Below, one piece after another: positions 1 to 8,342 of a stretch of 27,258 nt of DNA; position 1 is the stretch's first letter; each line of letters opens with the position of its first letter. The DNA is taken from assembly GCA_030407315.1 (NCBI GenBank), contig JALQPE010002174.1, positions 1-27,258 of the forward strand. The letters run 5' to 3'. The notes beneath the pieces were generated by a model that saw only the letters and a list, made by a program, of their open reading frames with translations, was not told the DNA's origin and made no database searches. This stretch comes from Asparagopsis taxiformis (lineage: Eukaryota; Rhodophyta; Florideophyceae; Bonnemaisoniales; Bonnemaisoniaceae). Position numbers and translations under genes: made by a program.

Positions 1-2745
1 ACAGGCGTCTTGTACTTCTCAGCGTCTGCACGCGTCAAACAACGTGGCTGAAATACGCTCCACGAAGCCAGAACCCATCAGCCGCGCTTGCCATCAGAAA
101 GTACGATCTTCCAGGTGGGAAATCGGAATCATTGATGACCACCGGTAGGTCTGTGTGCAAGTCTTGATCTGGAGCACCATCAGAGGTCAGCAAAAGACGT
201 AAACCGGTTTTAGGAAAGGCCACAGGCTCATGGATTCCTAGGCCCAAGTACATTAGCTCGGCACAGATTGCTTTGCCGACCTCGAGAATCATCTTGTTCT
301 TGAATTGATGTTCATCCATCTGCTCGAGATCGTCGCAAATCTTCTTCCTTGAGATAGAGAACCTTCCCAAACGAGAGGCCTGTTGCTCTGCTGTTACCTC
401 ACCCTTGTTTCGAATCTGATGCCAGGGATCATTGGAACTGTCTTCAGCAGAAGAATGAACAGGTTTGAACTTCTGGGCGTAGAACGTGAACAGTTCATGT
501 GCTGCGTTGCCCACAGTCGAAGAACGGAAGATACCACTGAGTACATGGGCACCCAAGAGATTGAGAGTTGACCTAGCTGTTGCAAAGAACTTCTCTGCAC
601 AGCAAGCTGGACCACTGCACGCTATACAATTCATATCGGCAGCAGCTGCACTCAAAATCTCCTGTCGGATTGTTTCGTACAGCTTGCTGTCGATATAGTA
701 CTTGACCCTAGAGTCTGACGGTATGGTGTTCGGGAGAATATCCATAATCCGTTCATCGACTACCCTGTCGGGGAGGGGATTTTCCTGCTCATCGCTGAAC
801 AATGGAATCTCCTCGGTTGAACGTTTCACCGTACGGTTAGCTTCCAGTCTTCTGCGCTTCGGAAGGGGCTCTTCGGACTCTTCTTCTACCTCCGACTCTG
901 CCTGACTGTCGCCGCCAACCCGTAGACTCTCCGTTCTCTGCCGTTTCGACCTGCGAAGTGTCTCGACTGGCTCATTCACCGCAAGCGGTGGTGCATTGAG
1001 AGGGAGACGGAGGAGAACAGATCCCAATTGCTTCTCAGAACCTGCCACAGTGGCATCAGGGGTTCCTTGAGCCTGCTCAACTGCAGGAACGGAAGTGGCA
1101 GGAGCAGGAGGGGTAGCAGGAGGGGTGGAAGGGCGGGAACGGAAGCGGCAGGAGCAGGAGGGGTAGCAGGAGGGGTGGAAGGGGCGGGAACGGAAGTGGC
1201 AGGAGGAGGAGGGGTAGTAGGAGCAGGAGTAGAAGGGGTAGAAGGGGTAGAAGGGGTAGAAGGGGTAGGAGTAGAAGAGGTAGAATGAGCACGAGGAGCA
1301 GGAGGGGTAGAAGGAGCAGGAGGGGTAGAAGGGGCAGGAGGAGTAGGACGAGAACGGATAGAAGGGGTAGAAGGCACATCTGATTGGGGCGTAGATGGCT
1401 TCGGCGCATCTTCAGATGGCTGTTCATTGTGAACAATGACCCTTTGGTCTTCTTCCATGTCCACAACGCCCGTGGAAAAGCGAAGCTGCTCATACATTTC
1501 GTCGGAGACGAGAGCATGCTTCGTACCGCTGTTATCGTCGGTATTGAAGTGCAGGAGGGTCTCCGCGATACTGTTCGCAATAACAGTCTCCTTTCCTGAC
1601 CCAGTGTTCTTGAGCTCGGAGTAGAAATGGTCGAGCGGAGGCTCCATCATTTTGTGAGCAGCAACCGGCTCGGACATCTTGAACACTTCAATCAAAACAC
1701 GAACGAAAGGATTACCAAATCCTCTTGTCGTCCTACTCAACTGACGCAGATCTCGCATGCGTGTCCAGAGAGCTGTTATGAGCAAGATGAACCTTTGCTG
1801 ATACTCCGAGCCGCGACGGAAGTCTGCCATGAAAACGAGATCCATGTTGCAGCCATACATGTCTACGGACTGCTTGAAGACATCGTCGTTGATGTCACGG
1901 CCTTCTTTAACGGCCCTTTCCTGTTCCGCAGCGAGAATTTCCTTGGTGAACATGCTCGGTACGGAACTCCAGAACTCAAGCGCTTTGTTGTTCACAGTCC
2001 GGAAGCCTTTCGCAGCAGTCACGTGCTTGTTGATGGCTTGGTAGCCCAGTTTCGATATCGACAACTGGCTGTCCATGATGACCTGAATGCACTTCCGATT
2101 CGGTTCACCCAGCATGTCCTTGGTCGTGAGCAGTTGGACCACAGAACACACTCGGTCTGCCAAAGAAACAAGGGCAACATCATGCGTGAGTGTGTTTGCT
2201 TGAATGGACAGCCCGAGTACTTCAAAAGGTGTGAAGTACTCATCGGAAACTTCTTCTGTCCCTGGGCGCCTGATCAAAGCCACATCGATGTTCCTGAATG
2301 AAGCAGCATACGGATGTTGCCCTTCCGGGTCTTCACGAATGCACTTCTGGAGAGCCGCAACGCGATGGCCACCATCGATGTAGAACGTTTGAAGGGTGGG
2401 GGTTGTGCTGCCTTCACTGGGAAGGAGCATTTTGCAGGCAAGGATTCGGGAGATTGAGGAGGTGAATCCTTCCCTCAGGAACTTCTCCTTCAGCTCAAGC
2501 ACTCTCCCTTCCCTAATATGACGAGAGAATAGGGGGGGTCTGTGCAAATCCAAGGGAGACAGCCTGTGGTCAGCTTTGGGACAGTCTGACAACTGAACCT
2601 CGGCGGTGACAGAGTTATCGTGACCAGGGCTGCGAGAAGGGGCGCGAGAGCGAGAAGGGGCGCGAGAGCGAGCGGAGGCCCGACCGCGAGTCGAAGCGCG
2701 AGCAGGGGCGGGGGCAGAGGGTTTGGAGCGAGTGCGAGGAGCCAT
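1..2745 (-). pseudogene. ParB-like / 2OG-Fe(II) oxygenase-like fusion, copy 1 (frameshifted, runs off the left edge)
   Basis: The gene starts at ATG 2745-2743. The N-terminal frame (to 976) has a basic AP/RS-rich leader (residues 1-45), then a ParB/sulfiredoxin-like domain with YIDGGHRVAAL (DGGHR = residues 124-128, about 2376-2362) and THDVALVSLADRVC. A Pro/Ser/Thr/Ala linker follows. Just after it the frame runs into a nonsense Leu-rich tail, while the C-terminal half continues in another frame (linker, KRRR-type basic stretch, SRVKYYI, CDDLE, HTD at 157-149, SHV). The break lies in a 51-bp tandem repeat where one copy has GGG (1131-1133) and the other GGGG (1181-1184), so a single G is missing. 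A second frame break lies at about 36-43: after SHV, the other frame reads CLTRADAEKYKTPV, matching the family's continuation, and runs off the window. The missing end should carry the distal His and Arg. Inferred role: chromatin- or transposon-associated oxygenase. It is either a decayed gene or two single-base sequencing errors. Confidence 0.7.
1091..1372 (-). repeat. Low-complexity Pro/Ala/Thr/Ser coding repeat, including a 51-bp tandem duplication
   Basis: On the - strand this encodes APS/TPP/STP-type repeats in the linker of copy 1. Two adjacent units (1091-1140 and 1141-1191) are nearly identical but are 50 and 51 bp long. A 51-bp unit preserves the frame as 17 residues, so the 50-bp unit causes the frameshift. 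Shorter GTAGAAGGG units at about 1231-1275 encode a (STP)n run. Confidence 0.8.
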
Positions 2746-3180
2746 TGAAGGATGAGGGAAAGCAGGAATGGAGAGAAGCTTGATTGAGTGTACGACCCCG
2801 ATAACGACGATACAGAGACGATTAAGATAGATTTATTTCGCTACTGCAGTCTGATAAAGGATCAAACGTGAACAATCCGTTTCAACTCTGATTTCAATTT
2901 TTTGTTTATTTCTAGACCACTTGACTCAGATCAAGAGTAATACTCGAAATTCAGTTAATTTCTGCGGCCAAATACAATCGCTATACGACGAGTTCACACT
3001 CAAAGTGGCTAAACAGGTACGAGTTGGTCATGGTGATTACCCCAAAACCACTCAAGTAATAACTACATAATGCTGAAGTCACATACTTCCCAGCATTTTG
3101 CACCAACTCGTGGAGCTGATGCGTACATACCAAATGCATCTGTATTCAACATGAACCACGAATAAGTGGGCTTCGGCCAA
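2746..3180. other. Non-coding interval upstream of copy 1
   Basis: This A/T-leaning stretch separates the start of copy 1 from the 118-bp repeat array. It presumably holds the 5' leader and promoter of copy 1 on the - strand. I see no convincing TATA box, ORF, RNA gene or repeat. Confidence 0.4.
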
Positions 3181-3700
3181 TGAGTGCACTGCACCTGGCT
3201 TGAGAAACTAGGAATAATACCCGGTATTATTTTGGCCTCCCAAAAGCCAGGTGCACCAACGCCATTGGCCGGTGGTAGTTTGGACAACCTCGGCCAATGG
3301 GGTTGGTGCACTTGGTCTATACCGACCCAAAATAATACCGGGTATTATTTTGGCCTCCCAAAAGCCAGGTGCACCAACGCCATTGGCCGGTGGTAGTTTG
3401 GACAACCTCGGCCAATGGGGTTGGTGCACTTGGTCTATACCGACCCAAAATAATACCGGGTATTATTTTGGCCTCCCAAACGCCAGGTGCACCAACGCCA
3501 TTGGCCGAGGGTATCCGGCTACCACTGGCCAATGGGGTTAGTGCACTTGGTCTATACCGACCCAAAATAATACCGGGTATTATTTTGGCCTCCCAAAAGC
3601 CAGGTGCACCAACGCCATTGGCTGAGGTTATCCGGAGTACCCCCAGGCAATGGGGTTGGTGCACTTGGTCTACACCCACCCAACTTTATACCCGGCCAGA
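3181..3700. repeat. 118-bp tandem repeat array, each unit an imperfect inverted repeat with an ACCGGGT core
   Basis: Four palindromic cores AATAATACC-N-GGTATTATT lie at 3213-3231, 3331-3349, 3450-3468 and 3566-3584, a spacing of 116-119 bp. The middle units are nearly identical. Each core is framed by longer arms: GGCCAATGGGGTTGGTGCAC on the left and GTGCACCAACGCCATTGGCC on the right, so one unit can fold into a hairpin of roughly 95 nt. The first core has C at the centre and the others G. The left half of the first unit and the last unit (about 3670-3700) are degenerate. The array lies between copies 1 and 2 and shares its core with the 7795-8085 array. The short ORFs across it are repeat artefacts. 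Confidence 0.9.
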
Positions 3701-4006
3701 CTCCTGTTCTCAGGAACTGAAAATTTTACCGGGGATAGTAAACGATGTATTATAATACCAGGTTTTACTATCTGCTATCGTTTCTCGCATCTAATGAAGA
3801 GGTTTAGAATTTGCAGCTCTTGTAGGTAGAGCTTTCTGTGGAGAATAGCTTTCTGCATGTGGTGTTTGTTACATTTGTGAAGTTGATCTGACTATATAAA
3901 GAATCCATGCAGTATCTCTTTTATCATGTTCTATTGGAATTGTGTTTATTACTCTACGGATTCATACCCAACTAAGGCTTCAACACGGCTGGACAGATGC
4001 CCTTCA
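3701..4006. other. Non-coding interval downstream of copy 2
   Basis: This A/T-rich stretch lies between the 118-bp array and the stop codon of copy 2, so it is 3' flank for that gene. TATATAAA occurs at 3893-3900 on the + strand, but no + strand gene follows it. No RNA gene or conserved ORF is visible. Confidence 0.4.
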
Positions 4007-7000
4007 TCACTTCAATTTCGAATTGCCCTCCCAATGTCCAACGACATATTCTCCTTCTTCACTTTGATGCTGCTCAGTTTTGAGGAATATGTGAGATCGG
4101 ATCGGGAACTTGTATTGAAGACCCTTATTGCTCTCAAATCCTTCCTCGTGGTGATAAACATCCCCTCGGCAGACAAGAACAGAATATGGTGGTACTTCAC
4201 ACCTCTTCATTGGAACTCTGTATAACTCTCTGTTGGGATGGGATAAACAGACATGACTGTAGGGTGCAAGCACGAGGCCGAATCCATCTGCGCCGCTTGA
4301 CATCATGAAGTAGGATGGCGGAGAAGGGGGACTGTTAACTTCATCGATTCCCACTTCATAGTCTGTATGTCCAGCACGAGGTTTAGTCCGCTCTCCAGTC
4401 AGCACTAAAGTAGTTCCAGTGCTGGGGAAGGCCATCGGGTCCTTCCCACTAGTCCTCAATTCCAAACCTTCCGCACAAATACCTAGACCGAGCTCAACAA
4501 TCATCTTCTTCCGATAGAGATTATTATTGTTATCCTCGAGGTCATCACATAAGCTCTTCCGCTTTGTTATAAAGATTCCTCTGCCCTTCTCACCTTCTTC
4601 ATCAGAGTTTTTCCCATCCATCATAGCCATGCACCACGGTGTCCAGTCCGGATCTCTGCGGGTGTCACCGGATTCAGAGTTCTTCTTGGCATCCTCGAGA
4701 CGTTCCTCAAACAACGCAGAAAAATGAAGGAGCAGTTCGTGGATCGCATCTGCAGTAGTAGAAGACTTGAATATTCCGTCCAGAATTGTAAACCCAACCA
4801 AGTCTATTTCATTTCGTTTCTCTCGGAAATAAGCCCTCGAGAGAAACTCAGCGGAAACATTTTGTGCCGAATAGGCACTCGCTGCTGCTTCAGCGACCTC
4901 GGCTCGAAGCGTATCGACCAGTTTCCCATTCACATAGTATTTCATTCGACTGTCGGGATGAATGATAACAGGCAGTTTCGCTTCTATACCTTCCTCCACA
5001 TCTTTGTCAGGGACATCATTTTGTTGCCTGTCCGAATACTGACCTCCTTGAACCGCGTGGACTGCAGCGTCTTTGCCGGATTGCAAATTTGCGTCTTCAC
5101 GCATCTTTTGCTTCTTCTTCTGCCGCGGCCTGCTGGTATCCTCTCCCACCAGGTCAATAACCTCTTGAGGGGTGACATCCACCAATTTCCGTTTGGATCG
5201 TAGAATCATTGGCGGCGTCTCCGTATTCCTCGGCTTTGCCTTTAAGGGCACGAAACCACTGCTGTGCTTGGCTGTCATCAACTTCCTAGGCGTAGAACTG
5301 GTAACAGGTGTTTCCGTGTCCTCCAGCTCAGGTAAAACAGGTAGGCCGACATCCGCTGTAGATAACATAGCGTCTCCAGTGCCATCACCCTGATTTCGTA
5401 CACCTTTCATCGGGTCCTCCGTTGTCCTTCCAGAAGAATGTTCGGGACATTCTTCGCGGACATCTTTCGTTCCAGACCCATCGCTCTTCCTAGATTCAGG
5501 ACCTCCTTCACCATCTCGACCAGTTCTTGGATGACCAACTGACATATTCGCCGGCGACTTTCCACCCTGCTCTGGTCTGAGCGTGGCACTTCCGGCTGCC
5601 ACTGGGCTAGGTGATTGTTGCAGGTCATTTTCATCACCGTGGTCATTTCTTCCTCGATTTGCACCAGTTGGTTCAAGCTCTGGAGTTCCTACGTTCTTCT
5701 GCAACACATCCCCAACTTCACAATCTCCAGGTTTCGAAGAATTGTTCTCGGTAGGCGCAGTAGGCACTGCGCGGTCCGTTGTAACCTGCTTTGCGCTTTC
5801 GGAATCTGCCGCTTTCCCTGTCGCCTCTTCACCAACCTGTGTTGCAGCACCGACCTCAGCGTTAACACGATCCGATATTTCCAGACTGCCCTGTGTCTGC
5901 TGTTGGGTAAGTACATTTGGACTCTGTACCACGTCCGAGCGATCAATGGCAGCATTTGAAGTATCACCATACGATGCGGATTGTTGTCGTGGTTGAGGTG
6001 CAGTATTCCCTTCCAAGGATTTTCGCCTAGTCCGCCTTTCCTGCACACCTATTTCAGGCGCGACGGAATGGTCGAGAGAGTCATCCGATAGAATTGGGCC
6101 GTTGAAAACCACATAACGGATTTCTTTCATCATAGACCGCGTCAATGCTGCACGTATACCTCTCCCAGTTGGTGCGTCGGAAGGATAGAAATCTTTGAGG
6201 ACAGTCAAAATGCGATATCGTATGGTTTTTCGTGTTCGTCCACCTGGCTCCGGTACTTCATGTAACTTCCTGAAACATGGATGAGGTGAGGAATGCCAGG
6301 AGTTTTCTTTCCGTACAGCTTTCTCAAGTATGTCATATATTTCACACATGCTGTAGCACCACTTTTGCGCGCATGTCTTTAGACTTATACCACCATCTCC
6401 TTTCCTACGTTTCCACATCGTCCACATTGCAGTGAGCTCTAGAATGACAAGTTTGGTGTCCACCGAAGCTTTTCGAAACGCAGAAGCGAATAGGACGTCC
6501 ACAGTGCATCCCTGCATATTCTTCGAGTCTGGCGGACTAGTTTCAGTTGCAAATCGACTTGGGATAGCTGACCAATGTTCGAACGCCGGGTTATTTACGT
6601 CTCCGAAGCCCTGCGCAATCGAAACGTACTTCATCATGATTCCTTCCTGACAACCTGGAATGACCTTGTTCTCGACTACAACTTTTGTGCACACATTTAC
6701 CTTCGCCTTCATCAAGCCCTTCATCATCATGAACTTCATGACCGTACAGACGTGGTCAGCAATAGAAACTTCTATCACGTCATGAGTCTTTTCGTTCAGC
6801 TTCTGCGATATTCGCATCACTTCAAGAGGATGAAACATTTCACGGGTTCCAGGTGGTCGGATGAAGTCAACGCTAATGCTCCTCAGTCTCCATCGATCAG
6901 CAACTGTCGGTTTGTTTTCCACAATCGACTGCAAAGCGCTGATACGATGACCTCCATCAATGCACTGCAGTTTCTTCCGTCCGTCTGACCCCATTGTTTC

Positions 7001-7531
7001 ACAGATGGTCATTCGGGTGCCAGTTTCCAGAAACCCCTCGGTAGATATTTTGCTGACCAGATCGCGCACTCTGGCCTCCTGCACAAGACGAGAAGTTGAT
7101 TCCGGTTTGGCAACATCTAGCGGATTGATCATTTTAGGTTCAGTCCTGCATTCGACAATGTTGATGTCAATCCCCATCACAGACTCTTCTGATGCTTCCA
7201 TGCCAGCAGGACTCCCCTCGCCTTCACGGACGTTAGACCTCTCCCTGTTTTTCGATTTCACCGTCCCAGGAGTAGATGGAAAGCGTAGAGTGTTTTTCCC
7301 AGATGGTGATATATCACCAAGGGTTTTTGCTGCCTCTATCATGGCAGCGTCTGCTCCCTGAATGGGTGTCTGGCTATCTGCCGTCTCCCTTCCCGCTGCA
7401 GACGGAGTCCCTCCATCACCAGAACCTCCGGAGGGTGTTTTATCACCGCCTACCGTCGTTGCAAGTCTCTCTGCAACGCTTTCGACGGTATCCTTTGGTT
7501 CCGCAGCGCGCTCAGTGTCGCTTCCGGCCAT
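4007..7531 (-). CDS. ParB/sulfiredoxin-like domain fused to 2OG-Fe(II) oxygenase-like domain, copy 2 (intact)
   Basis: This single 1174-residue frame runs from ATG 7531-7529 to TGA 4009-4007 and is the best reference for the family. Residues 1-130 look disordered. Residues about 135-480 form a ParB-like domain: TSRLV...RVRDLVSKISTEGF, then the box CIDGGHRISAL (DGGHR 192-196), then THDVIEVSIADHVCTV (from 249) and KYVSIAQGF (301-309), an order recalling ParB boxes I-III. Residues about 485-845 are a charged, low-complexity linker with an NLS-like RQKKKQKMR near 803. Residues about 850-1174 look like a double-stranded beta-helix oxygenase: GFTILDGIF, HTD (H1055, D1057), VPPYSVLVCRGDVYH (H1127) and PIRSH (R1145). 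The H-to-R spacing of 18 is like AlkB/JBP-type enzymes. The substrate is unknown. Protein or nucleic acid is possible; DNA-base oxidation is an inference. It is the most diverged of the four copies. Both ends are flanked by ACCGGGT arrays, and a transposase lies upstream in the same orientation. Confidence 0.75.
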   Translation of the reverse strand: MAGSDTERAAEPKDTVESVAERLATTVGGDKTPSGGSGDGGTPSAAGRETADSQTPIQGADAAMIEAAKTLGDISPSGKNTLRFPSTPGTVKSKNRERSNVREGEGSPAGMEASEESVMGIDINIVECRTEPKMINPLDVAKPESTSRLVQEARVRDLVSKISTEGFLETGTRMTICETMGSDGRKKLQCIDGGHRISALQSIVENKPTVADRWRLRSISVDFIRPPGTREMFHPLEVMRISQKLNEKTHDVIEVSIADHVCTVMKFMMMKGLMKAKVNVCTKVVVENKVIPGCQEGIMMKYVSIAQGFGDVNNPAFEHWSAIPSRFATETSPPDSKNMQGCTVDVLFASAFRKASVDTKLVILELTAMWTMWKRRKGDGGISLKTCAQKWCYSMCEIYDILEKAVRKENSWHSSPHPCFRKLHEVPEPGGRTRKTIRYRILTVLKDFYPSDAPTGRGIRAALTRSMMKEIRYVVFNGPILSDDSLDHSVAPEIGVQERRTRRKSLEGNTAPQPRQQSASYGDTSNAAIDRSDVVQSPNVLTQQQTQGSLEISDRVNAEVGAATQVGEEATGKAADSESAKQVTTDRAVPTAPTENNSSKPGDCEVGDVLQKNVGTPELEPTGANRGRNDHGDENDLQQSPSPVAAGSATLRPEQGGKSPANMSVGHPRTGRDGEGGPESRKSDGSGTKDVREECPEHSSGRTTEDPMKGVRNQGDGTGDAMLSTADVGLPVLPELEDTETPVTSSTPRKLMTAKHSSGFVPLKAKPRNTETPPMILRSKRKLVDVTPQEVIDLVGEDTSRPRQKKKQKMREDANLQSGKDAAVHAVQGGQYSDRQQNDVPDKDVEEGIEAKLPVIIHPDSRMKYYVNGKLVDTLRAEVAEAAASAYSAQNVSAEFLSRAYFREKRNEIDLVGFTILDGIFKSSTTADAIHELLLHFSALFEERLEDAKKNSESGDTRRDPDWTPWCMAMMDGKNSDEEGEKGRGIFITKRKSLCDDLEDNNNNLYRKKMIVELGLGICAEGLELRTSGKDPMAFPSTGTTLVLTGERTKPRAGHTDYEVGIDEVNSPPSPPSYFMMSSGADGFGLVLAPYSHVCLSHPNRELYRVPMKRCEVPPYSVLVCRGDVYHHEEGFESNKGLQYKFPIRSHIFLKTEQHQSEEGEYVVGHWEGNSKLK

Positions 7532-7794
7532 TGCAAAGATTTGGACGCGTAGAGAAGCCGTTCAGGATGACAAAGACACCTTTTCTCTCCGACTACACGA
7601 TCAAGAGATATTCCTCTTTCAAGGTGGTATTTGGCGGGAAACGATCTCCCTACACGTTTAAACGTGAAATATCAGTTATTGATTCACCTTCCACGCGCTC
7701 CAATTGTATTCGGCCATCTGTCATTCCTCGACGAAGGACTTCCCACACACAATTCCTTCGTTCCCAAAACCATCCCATTGCCATGAATCATAGT

Positions 7795-8085
7795 ACTCCA
7801 CTTGTCACTGGAGCCAGAAAACTATACCGGGTATTATTTTCCACTGCATTGGCCAGGTGCCGGCTCCCCATTGGCAGCAGACAGCCATCAGTCACAATAC
7901 TCCACTTGTCACTGGAGCCAGAAAACTATACCGGGTATTATTTTCCACTGCATTGGCCAGGTGCCGGCTCCCCATTGGCCAGCAGACAGCCATCAGTCAC
8001 AATACTCCACTTGTCACTGGAGCCAGAAAACTATACCGGGTATTATTTTCCACTTCATTGGCCAGGTGCCAGCTCTCCATTGGAT
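7795..8085. repeat. 105-bp tandem repeat array with an ATACCGGGTAT core
   Basis: About 2.8 copies of a 104-105 bp unit begin at 7795, 7899 and 8004. The palindromic cores ATACCGGGTAT lie at 7824-7834, 7928-7938 and 8033-8043. Each is followed by TATTTTCCACT and CATTGGCCAGGTGC. The core and the GGCCAGGTGC segment are shared with the 118-bp array on the other side of copy 2, so the gene is bracketed by related arrays. It lies upstream of copy 2 and downstream of the transposase. Confidence 0.88.
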
Positions 8086-8342
8086 TATGCGAACTCAACT
8101 TTGTGGAACTAGGAGTCCTGCAACTCGCGGCTCCATCTCTAGTACCAATGGCATCATACGTACGTAAGTGCGTACGCTCTTCGCAAAACACACTTTATTT
8201 GTGCGCATGGAACAAAATCCCACTCTATTCTTCAAACGACATGTACAAATTTTGTATAGCATTTGTTGGAAGACTTGATCAGGACTGCTGCTAAATGAAT
8301 TACGAAAGTTTACTGATGTATTAAACACTGTGCTGGAACACT

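Noticed and set aside
1627..2301. 224-codon + strand ORF opposite copy 1
   Set aside because: It is antisense to the conserved ParB-like domain, whose motifs are shared with three other copies; the antisense frame is not.
3184..3755. Repetitive ORFs on both strands across the 118-bp array
   Set aside because: They follow the tandem repeat period in several frames at once and match no family; they are by-products of the repeat.
3893..3900. TATATAAA as a + strand promoter
   Set aside because: No + strand gene follows; the next gene is antisense (copy 2).
7276..8112. 278-codon + strand ORF spanning the 5' end of copy 2 and the repeat array
   Set aside because: It runs antisense through the start of copy 2 and into repeats; no motif or family resemblance.
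8154..8177. TACGTACGTAAGTGCGTACG mini-palindrome near 8160
   Set aside because: Short and imperfect, with no other copy or context; likely chance.
7802..8294. ORFs across the 105-bp array encoding repeated MSLEPENYTGYYF-type peptides
   Set aside because: Same reason: the period is not constrained to multiples of three (104/105) and several frames are open.
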